In this document: piece after piece, positions 25,561-38,700 of the stretch
How the letters are laid out: each line of letters begins with the position of its first letter
Position numbering within the stretch: position 1 is the stretch's first letter
Source of the DNA: Phoebastria nigripes
Lineage: Eukaryota > Chordata > Aves > Procellariiformes > Diomedeidae
Direction: 5' to 3'
Length of the DNA: 64,000 nucleotides
Assembly (NCBI GenBank): GCA_035582835.1
Contig: JAYKAV010001300.1
Location: 979,650-1,043,649 of the forward strand
The notes under the pieces: generated by a model
What the model was told of the DNA's origin: nothing
What the model saw: only the letters and a program-made list of their open reading frames with translations
Databases searched by the model: none
Made by a program: the position numbers and the translations under genes

Positions 25561-27398
25561 CAAGAAAGTGAAAACACATAGGGATTTACTGTGGTAGACT
25601 TACTGTAGTAGAAAGAAATCTGGAAACAAGAGTGGGCAGGATTATTTTATGTGGGTTTTTTGCTCTTCATTCATCAATGCCAATGTTGCTATCCCCATAG
25701 TAGTAGAAAAAAGATGCGTTTGGTGTAAGCTGTAGCAGAATGAAGAATAAGCTATGGCTTAGGGCAAATAAATAGGTGTGCTGTTATGTAAAGGATTACC
25801 AAGGGTTCTGTTTCTACCTGACTTATGATATCTGGTCTGTGGACCTTGAAGTGGTACAGCAGTTAGCTGTGATATATTGAAATTATTCTAGTTTACTTAC
25901 CATGAACATTTTCATAGTGACATTTGGGACAGTTCTTCAAGAATAAACATCATTATACAGTGATGTCTCAGGCATTTTTTGTAAAGATACTAAGATATAT
26001 ATGAAAATTTCAGAATTCTAAAAATGTATTTGTCAGCATTTTATACTCTTTCAAAGTGTCATATAAATTGCTGAGCAACCTTTTTTGAAGTATTTTTAAA
26101 AGAGAATTGCTATGACTCTTCATTTTTTTTTCCCTCCATGCACTATTATATTGTCAGAGCATGCTCTAAGACTGAACCCTTGTTTTAATTCATTTCTCAC
26201 AATTCACATCTTCATTTGATTTAAAAATTAAAAATGAAAGAGGAAAAAAGGAAATAGTACCTTTTTCTAGAAATATCTTTGGAATATTTTTAATTAAAAA
26301 AAAAAAAATTACTTTTGCCCTATGAAAAACAGTCAACTGATTATCTGGTATTTCAGAATCATAGCTATCTGCATTTACCACATTAAAAACTGAACGTCAT
26401 TCAAAATGAGATTATATTTTTGTACTACAAAGGCATTATATAGCTAATGTACAAGGTAAAATCTAGAAATCAGCTTGGCCAAAGTAAAACATTTAGAAAA
26501 TATTTCTAAACACAGAAAACCATATTTTATCTATTAACACTTACTCAAAATGAAGAAAATCTGAATAAGAGTGATAACTTAGAAGCTTTACAGTCTTCAA
26601 ATTGAAGGATAAACAGATGTCATGTATTATGTTTTATTAGATTAGTCTCTGAGAAACAGTCATCTTAATAGAATGAAGGCAAAACACAGCTGCTAACGGT
26701 ATTACAAATTTCATTCATCAAAAGCTTTTTTGTGTCCCAATTTTAATGCTTCTTGTGAGGTGAATTACTTCTGCTGTATCATCTCTCTCTGTTCTGAACT
26801 AGAAGTTAAAAAACACTCTAATTTAGCAATATTGTTATAGCTGTTATCCAAAACTAAAAAAGCAGGCTCTTGGTAATATTTACAAGAACATAGGTGAACG
26901 AGGCATTCATATTTTGAGAGAGGCTTAGGCTAGGGTTCCTACATGCAGTCTTTTTTGTGGCTTTCTAATAGTCATTTCCCTGGCAATGTTTACCAGTTGT
27001 TTAAGCAGGACTTAGGCATAATAGTTCTATAAATAACATGGATCATGTCTTGAATCCTACAGAGCAGCTGTTCATGGCTGTGTGAATAATTTACTGATTA
27101 ATTACACATAGTCCCTTAAACTACTAATTCATATCAGTTTGTTGTAAAGCCTAGAGTCTAATACCACATGACACTGACTCAAAGATCACAGGACTTTCTA
27201 AAACATTGGGATTGTTTTTCTAGCTAGTGTCTTTATTTAGGAAAAAGTGACCCAGGGTTTATTCTCAATCTTTCAGAAGCCAAGACACCTGACTATATGA
27301 CTTGTTCCTACCTTTCATCTCCAGCTGTGACCTACTGAAAATATTGTAACCCAAGAAAAATAAGTTGAGACCTAACTTCTGGCAGCTATAGAGCAAAA

Positions 27399-27419
27399 TT
27401 TTTTTTTTTTTTTTTTTTT
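27399..27419. repeat. Poly(T) tract, 21 bases
   Basis: An uninterrupted 21-base T run. On the minus strand this would be a poly(A) tail, but no retroposed body is recognisable next to it. Confidence 0.85.
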
Positions 27420-28719
27420 AATTTATACAAGTGGAATTATTCTATCGGTATAAACTTAAGAAATAGAACTGTCTGGATAACAATAATAGAAAAAAATCTA
27501 TTTTAATCACTGTCAGTCTAAGTTTAAAGTAAGTGAACAGTGTACAGCTTCTGTCTCNTCCCCCTAACACATGCACGTAGATTTTAATCCTTTGATGGCA
27601 GTATTCTAAGACTTTTCTATAGCTAGGTTATTTTCTCAGATTCCCTCCCCCCCCCGCCAAGTGGATAGCTCAGCAAGGCAAAATTCTTTTTGGGAAGGTT
27701 GAGTCAAAACCAAGAGTCAGATATATGTTAGTTAGGAGTAGGTAGTTGTCATATTACTCTGGCACTTAATATTAAAATCTGGAGGATTTTTCTGAGATGG
27801 GAAAAATTGGTTTGTATGGAGATTTGTTGAACTGAAAAGAGATTTGCTCGTGTCTATCATTACATCACTATTTGTGCCAAGAAAATAATTGTGAAGGAGA
27901 GTTACCCATGAAGAATACAAAAGCCTCAGAAATCATCTGTGTATGTAACTATCTTTCCAATGGTCCATTTGCGATCTCAGTGACATCAGTGTGTGGGAAA
28001 TAGTGTTAGTCTGTACTCTTATAGAAAATTGCCCAAAAGAAAAGCAAAATTAGAAAAGATGTAGTACTTTCAGTGCCACGGAATGTACTGTCCCCTCCTT
28101 ACTGTGATGTTCACATCCAAAACATGAGGGAATACGTTGTATTAGAAAGTGTATTATGTTCACATTTGTTGTTGATGTCATGGTTTATAATAGAGCTAGT
28201 TCACAAAATTGGTTGCTGCTTGCTGGGTTTTGGCTTTCAAAGCATGATTTCGAAATGAGATATAAAACAGCCTCATTTGCTGTTTGAAGTAGAAATGCCA
28301 AGGTTATTTCTTTGCTGAAACTTTCCCAGGTGCTCAAATTTTCAGGTCAAAGCCCATGGGTTTTTCATTGCTGTGCCAACTGGTAACACCTCCAGTTAAT
28401 TAATGTATTACATAATAGCTCCTACAGGTGCATGAGGAAATGAGTAGATCTGTTAAATTAGCAAATAACAAAATAATATTATGGGTCGTGGCAGTCTGGG
28501 ACTATCTTTGAATCTGTATGCGTATCTCCTCCCATTTCTCTTCCATTTACTCCTGGCCAATAGTTGTGACAGATCTTGCCTGAAGGCCATTACAACAGTC
28601 TTTGGAGAACTGCCTGACGTGCATGTTTAATTTCCTATAATCTAAGTCACAAGCCTGCTTCATGTTCAGGTTCTTCTCCTGCCTTCTGACCTTGTTACAT
28701 GCTTTTTTTGTTTCCACAG

Positions 28720-28797
28720 GGCAGATATTTTGGAGCTGTTAAGTATCTCAATCCAGGGAAAAAACAACCAGCATTCACAATGTTTTATAAGCACTGA
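28720..28797 (+). other. Weak terminal-exon candidate
   Basis: A good splice-acceptor-like tract (CTTTTTTTGTTTCCACAG, ending 28719) precedes a 25-codon frame, GRYFGAVKYLNPGKKQ then PAFTMFYKH, with a TGA at 28795-28797. Another frame from the same acceptor stays open to 28948. I recognise neither peptide. No AATAAA signal is seen soon downstream and no upstream exon is identified, so a chance acceptor is more likely than a real exon. Confidence 0.1.
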
Positions 28798-30144
28798 ATC
28801 AGTTCTGCAGCAGCTTATTTATTCAAGTCTTATGTGCAGTGTATCTAGTTATTTAGAGCATAGTAAATTAAAAGCCCTGGTTTTTGTTTTGGCTGGAAGT
28901 TTCAGCATTTCAAATCCTTTCATTCTCAAATTGAAGTTAAAATTTTGACCTTTACCAGATGGAAATATCAATTGTTTTCTTCTTACAGAAAAGCCAGTAA
29001 ACTCTGGCTTGCTGAATTCGAATCGAAACGCTTTAGGTGTGGTTTCATTTGACCTTAGTTTACATACAACTTCCTAGTACCTTACATGCACTGCAGATTC
29101 TACGTACTGATTCTCTATTGGTTTATTCTCTCATTTTCTCTGTTGTCATATTCTGTATCATTAGCTAGGTTGAATTTCCACTGGTGTGCTTTGGTTATAT
29201 ATTTATCCATACACACTGATACTCAGTTTAAAGGGATACTATGTAAGAATTACCATTTTGTGGAAAATTGCAATTTCTGTGGAGTTCCTGACTACTCCTG
29301 TTGTCTGCCAGTAAGTACCATTTGGTTTTAGATGACTTAACCAAATGACACAAGCTTTGTCCTGGACATGTATCCAAGACGTGTCATTCATATATCAGAG
29401 TAGATAGCTGTAGAATAGCTGACCATTATTCAAAGATGAATACAGCATTTTTGACTCGTTAGGAATTTGGAACAAATTGCGGACAGGGGAACTTCTAAGC
29501 CCCAAAATTGCCTCCTGTGAAGACACAGCAGAAATGGGAAAAGGTATGAAAACCTTATTTCTTTATCATAGCCCAAGTCTTTCTAAGTTACTGCTTCAGC
29601 ATAATGTATACCAAATCATGGAATGCTTGTGTCGCCAAATGTCTAATTCGTCACTGAAAAAGTTCTTTCGTGTGATTTCAGTTGGATTTTAATCCATATC
29701 TTTCTCACTGGCTCTTTCAGATAAGCCCAAAACAAGAGCTTCTTGCTAATCTGAAACTTAAGAACTGAACTTTGCATCTGCTATAGGAATGGCAATGTAT
29801 AATTGATTATACATTGAGCAATATAAACACAGTAACTCTTGCAAAGCTGTCTTTAAATAAGTAGCATTTTCAAAAGTGAATGGAACTAGATTATGGTATG
29901 ATGTGATAATATATGCAGTAAAATAGAAAGAAGAATGTGGCATACTTTAGGCTGAAGGAATGAACTTTGATGAATTTGAGATATGATGTACTTGAAAAAC
30001 GGTTATTGTGCTGAGACCATTTCAAATCTTTATTTCAGGTTTTTATAATTCAAACTTGCTGGCTACGTCTAACACACTGTGATACTCACTGATTTTGCTA
30101 CCAGTTCTTTTTTGATTTGGTGTGACTAGGAAGTTTTCTGAATA

Positions 30145-30160
30145 TTTGTTGTTGTTGTTG
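30145..30160. repeat. GTT trinucleotide microsatellite
   Basis: About five GTT units in a row. Short and possibly polymorphic; no other feature lies beside it. Confidence 0.7.
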
Positions 30161-32355
30161 CGTGTTTTGCTAACAGACTCTTAAAGTTGTTGTGATGGTC
30201 CTAATGACTTGTCTGTAACATATAGTGGAATTTCTTAATGTATTCTGATTATTTGGGCTCAAAAAAGAAATTGCTTTTGTAAAGAAATTATTGTGGAGAA
30301 GTTTTTGTAAGGATACTGACGTGATATTCATGAAATCCAACTGAAAGGCATTTGGGAACTGAACATTTTAGTTCAAGCTCCAGGAATTGAGGTTTACGAG
30401 ATATTTAGCTATTTTTAGCCACACTGAAATGGGCTGGAAGTTCTGCGCTTTTAATGTCCTCAGATGGTGTCCAGGTAACTCTTTAAAGAGTTAATTCTTT
30501 AATAAAGAGCTGGGGAAACAGCTGTGTGACAGTAATGAGGAAAATACATTAACTTCAAGTACAAAAATACAAAAGTACAAAGATGCTGTACATGAAGCGA
30601 GACAATTTGAAGAAGCTTGAGCAACTCTAAGACCAGAGGCTGTAAGGAGCTGCATGGGATAAACATAGCGCAGAGGTGAAGGAGTTCATAAAAGTTGCTG
30701 ACTGCGCTGGCAAACTTCTTCAGAAGGGGATAATGAAGGTTAGTTTTGTGGGATATGACTTTTGCTTCCTAAATAACAAGTAAGGTAAGTAGCCTTTAGA
30801 AAGGAAAAGTGCTGAGCACTCAGTGGCTACCACTGTGCAGCTTTGTCGCTTTGATCGCCNAGAGCAGGAGCCAGCACCTAAAGTAATCCACCACGTTTTC
30901 AGGGGGCTGCATTTTCCAGTGCGAAGCTCAAGTATCGATATGGGCACTGTTTTCTTTCTTCTCCTAATGGATAGAGAGTAACAAATTCAACTTCTTCTCT
31001 GCAAGGAAGCTACCATCTTCTCAGCCTCAGAATGATTCTATAGCTTTGTATTTTAAAGGACTTTGTTATGAGTTTAACCTGGTATTCAATTCTTAAACTA
31101 AGGGATTAAGTATTTCCTTGATCTCTCTCAGATAAATTGAGACATAGATTGTCCACCATGTGTCTACTGGGTAGAAATACCAGACAAATGTTTATGCATG
31201 GTAAAAATTGATGTCATTGGCCTAAATCTGGAGAAGCTTGTCCTGACAGAGAGAGTTTGCTATATGTGGCATGCTAGGTATGGATTCTCTGAAGTATGAT
31301 TCTTGAGCTGTCTTGGAGTCCTCTGATTCCTTGTTTTCATTTTAAAATGACAGAGGATTGTGCATGGGAAATTTAAGTAGGTACCACATTATTATTAGCT
31401 GCTTCATNGATGAGTGTTTGCACCTTATCTATAACAAATAAAATTGCAAATAGCAAGCTATACCTTGATGTAAATTGAATTATACTAAACCACTAAAATC
31501 ATGCACTATTGAGTTAATTTGTCAGATGCATATACAATATATAGTTTAGCAATATTTAAATAAGATTATTTGGAGTTGAGAGGTGTTAAGAAAGGGTTTT
31601 TTGAAGCTCTTTAAAACTTCTTGATATTTGGCAGTTATATTGTTTCAGTCATGGCATGTTGCAAGGAGGGGAAGGGTTTGTGGTTTAGAACTGGCTTTTT
31701 GTATTAGAAAGATAATTAGCTTGAATGTTGTTTAATTTTTGCTGTGAAAACACAGCTCATTATAATAATATACATATGACTGATCAGAGGGATGATGCCA
31801 TTGCAATTATTTAGAAAGGTTTTAATTTGTGTAATATGTTGCCATGTGACTATTTTGCAGATATCTTAAAATCAGGATATGGGCAAACAGGCAATGGGTA
31901 GCCTATCTGCTGACATAATTTTTAAAGAGGTTTTACAGTTCCTGGAGGCAAAGACTGAACCAGCCCAACCCTAAGTGTGTGATGACATGCTGGCAGACAG
32001 AAACTTGCAGTATAATGCATGGGTCCTTCTTACTTCACTTCAGTCAGATCCCGAAAGGTCCCATTTAAATGACTTTGGAAATGGATCATGATGTGCGAAA
32101 GGCTGGTTGTGATGCAGGTGGAATGTGTCTATGCTGGAGACTGAAGGGTGTTGAGACACATCCAGTGGTGTGTAGTTCTTGTCCAGTGCCTGTCCTGTGT
32201 GTATCCTGGGGTGGCTGCTTATAAGGTGTCATGGTTTAACCCTAGCCAGCAACTAAACACNATGCAGCTGCTCGCTCACCCCTGCCCTCCAGTAGGATGG
32301 GGGAGAGAATTGGGAGGGCACAAGTAGGAAAACTCGTGGGCTGAGATAAAAACAG

Positions 32356-32361
32356 TTTAAT
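32356..32361 (-). terminator. LTR polyadenylation signal ATTAAA (minus strand)
   Basis: Plus-strand TTTAAT at the same place, relative to the conserved CTGTTTTTATCTCAGCCC segment, as in the other intact copies. Confidence 0.6.
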
Positions 32362-32516
32362 AATTGAAATAAAACAAAGTAGAACTGTAATAATAACAAT
32401 GATAACAACAACAATAATAGAATATACAAGGCAGGCGATGCACAATGCAATTGCTCACCGACCGACGCATAGCCCCTCCAGTGAAGTGAGAGCCCCCCTT
32501 CCTGGACCACGCCTCC

Positions 32517-32524
32517 TAAATATA
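32517..32524 (-). promoter_or_regulatory. TATA-like box of the LTR (minus strand)
   Basis: TATATTTA on the minus strand occupies the position of the TATATAAA box of the plus-oriented copies, directly after the CATGCTCAG segment. It is slightly altered from that consensus. Confidence 0.6.
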
Positions 32525-32778
32525 CACTGAGCATGATGTCACATGGTATGGAATACCCCATTGGCCAGCTGGGTCAGCTGCCCTGGCTATGCTCCCCCCA
32601 CCAGCCTCCCATGCACCTGGCAGAGGATGGGAAGCCAAAAAGTCCCTGGTGCAAGCACCACTCGGCAACACCCAAAACATCAATGGGCCATCAATGCTCC
32701 TCTCATACCAAACCCAAAACACAGCACCCCCCAGCTACTGGGAAGAAAGTTAACTCTGCCCCAGCCAGAACTAGGACA

Positions 32779-35700
32779 TAAGGTATGGCTGTATTTTCCT
32801 GGGATGTTTGAGAGGGCTTCAAAGTGTTTCCGATGTATCTGCCAACAGCTAAGCAGCACCTGACTGAGGTATGTACAGGCCATGTGGGGCTGCGTGCTCT
32901 TTCTCACTGCAAGATGTTGAGATCGCAATTCAAGGTGGAAAGGAGGAGGTGAATGAAGGGAAGGGGAAGATGGGGCAGAGAAAGGTGAGGCTGAGAAGAT
33001 AGCAAGGTTAAGGGATCCAGGCAGCACAGTGACCAGTCAATAAACTCCTGCAATGGAAGAAGGCTCAGAGGAGATGGGCAAGGGTGATGTGCTCAGGGAG
33101 GAAAGTAGAGAGTGACTGACCACAGCTGTTGCAAAAAAGAAAACAAACAAACAAACAAAAAAACCCCAAACAAAAACCAAAACCAAACAAAAACCAAAAA
33201 AACCCCACCCTGAACTTATCTCAAAATAAAGGGGACCAGAGGATGGCCTTTGTTTTAGATTAACTGCCTGTTATTTGAGTGGATCAACTGGTTGTGCAAA
33301 TGTTTTGCCTAAGTTAATCGAAAGAGCACGAATGTCCTCCTGAGCCATCCAGACCAGCATGGGAGCAGTCTGTACTTGGCTCAGCTCAATAANAGTGTAT
33401 AAAAACTGAGCAACTAACAAAGAAGGAAGTCCAGTGTCATGATGGTGAGCATGTNGAGGCTGGTAATGAGAATCACATTTGTATTGTGATTGAACTGTAT
33501 GTTGCAATTGCTATATTGTGCTTGTATTGTGATTTCAATATGTTGCTGTATCACTCTGTTAAATCAAAATCCCATGTAACATCAAATATCTCCAAATAAG
33601 TACATTTGGTATTAAACATTAAAACTCTCCTCGTGCGGAATGTTTAAATGAACCTAGTCAGAGAGTATTGGACTTGGGCAGGCATGGAGGCTGTTTCATA
33701 CACAAAGGAAGATAACTGCTGTTCAACTTTTCTGTAACCACATATTCCTACAAATCACTTTTGTCTTCTTGAGGATTGTCAGCTCATTGATCAGATTTGC
33801 TCCATTTGCTCTTATATTACCTTAAATTATATTGATTTTTACTTATTGCTAATCTAGATCAAGTCCAAAACTTTTTATATGTTTATGGAGAGCCTTTCTG
33901 AAATCTGATAGTGAGCTGGGTTAGGCTACAGGTTAATCCTTTTCTGAAACACACTAATCACTAGTGAAAAGTCAATGGAAAAAAAATTTAAACTTGCTAA
34001 GTCTGGCCAATCTTTAGGAATTCCTGAAATCTTTTATAAGTAAAGGAACTGGTGTATCTTTTTAAATCCATTAAATGGAGCAAATAAGTGCTTATTTTAT
34101 ATTGGACTCTTCTCGGTTTTATTCAGCATCTTGCTTTGCCTGGAAGCTTCCTGTATTCTTTGTTTTCATTTTGAATGCAAATCATATAGTAAACAAGGAT
34201 TTTTCCCAACTGCTGTGCAAGGTCTAAAGTAGTCATAAAAGTTTATTCATCACTGCAGTGATGCAGGTCAGTGACATATATTAGCCAACTGAAACTCTCT
34301 GCTCCGGTTTCTTGCTATGGGAGGGGGTAGTTCTACAGAGAAGATAGATAGCTACGAACCCTTTTATTCCTCATTTCACTGAGAAAGGAACAGTGGCATG
34401 AAGAGGAAGAATCAGAAATATATTTTCCACTTACTTCGTTCTTCTAGGTAGGACTTCTTTCCAGTACAAGCAGAGAAGCACTATGGAGAGAGAGAAAAAG
34501 AGACTAAAAACTCTCATGGATGGTTATCAGAAATTGTGAGCTCAGATGTTAATATGGCTGATATAACTTGATAGTGTAGCTTCAACTCTGAGTATGAATG
34601 ACATACAGTTTGAGGTAAATGCTGGAATATTTGTTGCTGAAATGTAACGTGAAAATTCATACCTAATGAACTGATCTGGATTTCATGAAAGTTAAGTCCA
34701 AATTAAGTAATCTCTGGCCAGAGTGAAACAACACTTCGTTGAAATTAGGATGCTATTATCTACTCCTGTTTAGAGAAGGGTGTTTAAAAAATGCAGGATC
34801 ATGGCAGGGGAGGAATCCAACCTATTTTCCTTTTTTTTGCTTTTAGGTTTGTAACAATATCATTATAAAAGTTATTTTAAGACTGTTTATTCAGTTTTTT
34901 ATCAATTTGTATGTAAGCTTAAAAATAATTCAGAATATATGAAATGTTGGCTCTTTTTAAGGCTGTGTCACAGTTCAAATGAACAGTAAATTTCATCAAA
35001 GTAGTTTCATTTTACTGTAATGCCATGGCCTCATCTTTACCTCCATACAAATGCTAATGCCCACTTTACCTTTGGAATGAAGGCTTTAGGCTCTCGCACA
35101 GTTAGATGCCATTGAAAGTCCTGAGAATAAATCTTCGTCTTGCCAACAGACTGTGTCACTGTGTGGGATGGCTTATACACTTGGCTTTATGATGGCCATG
35201 GAAAGTCTGAGGAATAGACTCCCTTCTTTCCCAGGTGTTGCTGGTGAGGGCCCTGTGTAAAAATGGGGCTTCCCTGACCATCACGGTTGCGGTTTCTTGC
35301 TAGTTGGCACTTATCATCCAGGCTCTAATTCTAAGGTGCAAGTGCTTCAGGCCAGGCTTATGATATTGTGAAGTTTTTGTTTTGATGATGTGCAAAGAGA
35401 GAAGGGATGTTTCCTTTCTTTGTGGTCCAGGAAGCACTAAATCAGTTTTGGCTGATGATAAAATCATGAAACTAATGTTTATACAAGCTAATCTGTTTTC
35501 AGAGAGATGGAAGCTGAAGTGTATTCAATAGCTTCAGATGGTGGGCCCACTCCACTGGAAATAATTGCTGTTGCACTGTAAGATGAAAAAGCAACTGCAT
35601 TGAAATGCTGGGTAGTTGTTTGAAAAACAGCATATGCTCTGTTATTTATATCTTATTTAAGCAACTGGTTATGCAAGATGGTTTGCTGTTTGGCTTGTCT

Positions 35701-38700
35701 CATTTTAATGACAGCAGGGAGTAGTGTATACTGAGGTTTTGATTAGCTGTGCTCTAAATGTGTTTTCAGAGTAAAGCTTTTTGTGCTGTATACATTTACA
35801 TGAGGAGTAGTTACTTTCTAAAATTATTTTCACTGCAGCTCATACAGAAGAGCAATGTGTGTAAATTGGTGAGAGTTGGCCACCTCTGTTGCTACTAGGC
35901 ATGAGCTTGATAACTGTTTAGTCATTGTCTCATGTTCTCATGACAAATTTTGCTATGTTGATTCTAGCAACCTCTGGGAGGTTTTGTTGGAGTCTTGACA
36001 AAAGCTTTCTGGAAAAAAATTAAGACATTTTCAGCATGTAAATAGCCACTAACGGTGGTTATTAGTGATACTAGTTTGCCTTAGATAGCCTTGCCCTGTG
36101 AACCAGAGCCCCTAGATTACATGCAAATTTTTTTCAGTTGNAATGAGTTTTTTCCCTCTGTCATCTTGATCCATATCAGGGGAAATCTTGACAACATGCA
36201 TGTTGTCATACCCATTCTTGCAGAAAAATCAATGGCAGCATAGGCTAAACTTTAATAGATTAAGTTTCTCATTTGTCAGGCACATGAGCTACAGTTATTT
36301 TGCATCAGATATTCTTTTTCTTCTCTTTTTAAGGGACTTCATTTCCTTTTGTGGCATTCCTTGTAGCAGCTAATATGTCAACGAGTTGTCCTTTTATGTA
36401 TTTCCTTCACAAGATGAATGGTTGTTATTGCCTGTGAGCAGTTTTGAATAGGGTAGTGCTGAACTGTAAAATCTTCTTTTCACCCCTGGCACCTTTATTA
36501 TGACAACTGAATTTTCTAACAGACTCCTGTAATACTAAATGTGTGTCATTAAAGGCCTAAGGGGCTGCTTCTAAATGTGAAGGGGTAATGGAAGCTCAGC
36601 GAGGTCTCTCCAGTACCAGAGCACTACCCTGTCTCTGCCAGCAGCAGTGTTAATTAATGACACTCCTAATAGTTCACATGTATGATGCGTGGGTACCAGT
36701 CNTGTGGGATCAGCAGAATTCAGGGCTCCTTGTTTGCTGAAGAGACAGGAAATATCATGGAATTTGATTGCTTCTCGGTCAGTTTCAAGTGGCAAGAGTG
36801 ATAAACATTAGGTCTTATCATATATTGTTTTTAACCTGGAGTGATTAATGGATAATCTTGTTATTGTGAGATTTTTACTAAACTTCATTTTACCATGTTC
36901 TTGGGACTCTGACTGGTAAGGGACAAGTTCAGAAAGTGAGAAATTCTTCAAAATGTGGTTGAAATAATAATGATGTGCCTGAGAGGGTTTGTTCAAGTGA
37001 ATGAAAGAATATGACAGCGTGGCAGCTTTTCTTTGCATGATGGTGGTTTTATAAAAAGAAAAAAAAACTTAAGTATTTCCAGTAATTAGGAGTGTGGACA
37101 TAAACTAAATCTGTGAAGGATGTCATTTGACTTGTATTGTCCAATGGCTTCCTACTCTGGAACAAGTCATAAAATAAACTTTCATGGGATATTTGATATT
37201 CTTTGGATGGTGTAGGACTCCAACTGCATTACTTTCAAGACCCTCTGTGTCCTGCTTCACATGATGATCAGTCAACTGCTTTCAATTTACAGCAGTAAAT
37301 TATTGCCATATTTTTGCAATATACTCTAAAAGGGTGTATTATGAAAAAGGGATGGAATAAAGAACCGGTTGACTTAAACATGAGGTCACTTCCTTATTGA
37401 TAAAATTGCTGAAACCATTACTCCAGCCATTGGGAACTGGCATTATAATATTTGAAATGTGAGCTGAAGTACAGCAAAAGTTTTTTTTCAGAATCAAGTT
37501 GAGCTGTCTTACTGAGGTATTGGAAGGATTTTGTAACTTGAGCTGGGAATTGGGTTAAAGCCAGTTCATGCAGGGATGCATTCAACCTGAGAATGGCTGC
37601 TCATCCATGACTAATACTGACTTTAGCCTGTCTTTGAAAGTCTCCAAAAGTGCTGTGGCAAATGCCTGTCAGGACTCTCTTTCCTACTGTTTCATGACAA
37701 ATGCTCAATGACTCTAACTCCTTTTGTTTGCTTTCAGTTTTTTGAAGTGATCCTTCATTGATTCTTGAAGTTCTGTATAAAAACATCAGTGTAAATGAGT
37801 GCCCCAANAGAGATAGACCTTCCCAAATTGTACTTAACTCACAGCAGATCCAAGAGTCTTATTCTGAGGGAGTGGAATAATGATGTGAACAATTAGAAGG
37901 CCCTGCATTGTAAAACTAATAGAGTACATGTTGTGCAGGTGGTTGCTTCTCATCATTAGATGCCCATTTTGATTAGCCTACAGTTATTTCCTGTTTTTAA
38001 ACCAGGATAACATTCTCCAGATGTTGCTCCAGATGAATAGGAGGGAAAGAAAGATTATGCCTGAATATCAAATGCCACTGAGGTTTACTTACCAGCCCAT
38101 GGCTCATTTAAAAAGAGCCAGGCTGAAAGTAAAAATGCTGATTCTTAACTTTCTCAAGGTGTTACCTCTATTCTTTTTCTGTTTTGACCTGCCTTGTCCA
38201 TTTTGTGTCTAACAGAGTAGTCTGTATCACAATGGCACAACAGAAGAGTTTTGTGAAGAGCCAAGCTGCATGCATTGTAACCCTGTACCTACTCTCTAGA
38301 GAACAGCCATATAGCTGAAGTTATTGGGACAAGAAGGTAACACATCTAAANCTCTTTTTCTAAAAGGCTTAACATAATGAAATGAAGCCTGCTGGATCTT
38401 CTCGGAGAGCCTATTCTCACTGGCAGAACAGAATCACAGAGTTTTTGGAGCAAAGTTATTTTGGGTCTTGATCTTCAAAATCTGAAGCGCAGAGTACTGT
38501 CACAGAACTCAGTGACATTTTGCTGCGTAAAGATGCATTGGAGAGAGCGTGCTGATAGATTTAATGAGAAGTTGTAGTTTTGCTGCTTAAGCATAATTAG
38601 ATCGGAAGATTAGAAAGCATCGGCCCTTTTTTGGTCTTGGACGCTGTTGTGTGTGTGTTTAATGTGCTCTGTGAAGAAGAGTAAGATAAAGGCCTTATAT

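Larger units (their letters stand above)
19922..32226. other. 12.3-kb gene-free stretch
   Basis: No gene is recognised. Open frames are at most about 90 codons. The segment from about 25260 to 27540 is notably AT-rich. Low-complexity tracts and two tentative signals (25437-25560 and 28720-28797) are listed separately. No LINE, LTR or tRNA-like sequence could be recognised in the remainder. Confidence 0.55.
32227..32778 (-). mobile_element. Solo LTR, ERVL-like family, minus orientation, perfect target duplication
   Basis: A 552-bp LTR in reverse. Its plus-strand edges are TGTCATGG and CTAGGACA, so on its own strand it begins TGTCCTAG and ends CCATGACA. It is flanked on both sides by TAAGG (32222-32226 and 32779-32783), an exact 5-bp duplication. 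On the minus strand it carries a TATATTTA box (32517-32524) and an ATTAAA signal (32356-32361). Its R block, with the GGCGTGGTCCAGGAAG and GTGAGCAATTGCATTG segments, is shared with the copy at 40931. An AAT/AAC-rich simple repeat (about 32390-32422) lies before U5. No internal retroviral genes adjoin it. Its open frames on both strands are not host genes. Confidence 0.93.

Noticed and set aside
29005..29030. ATTCGAATC as a tRNA B-box
   Set aside because: No A-box, no cloverleaf arms and poor match to the GGTTCGANNCC consensus.
35867..35892. GTTGGCCACCTCTG sequence resembling a hAT terminal repeat
   Set aside because: Only about 14 bases match and there is no partner terminus, hairpin or target duplication.
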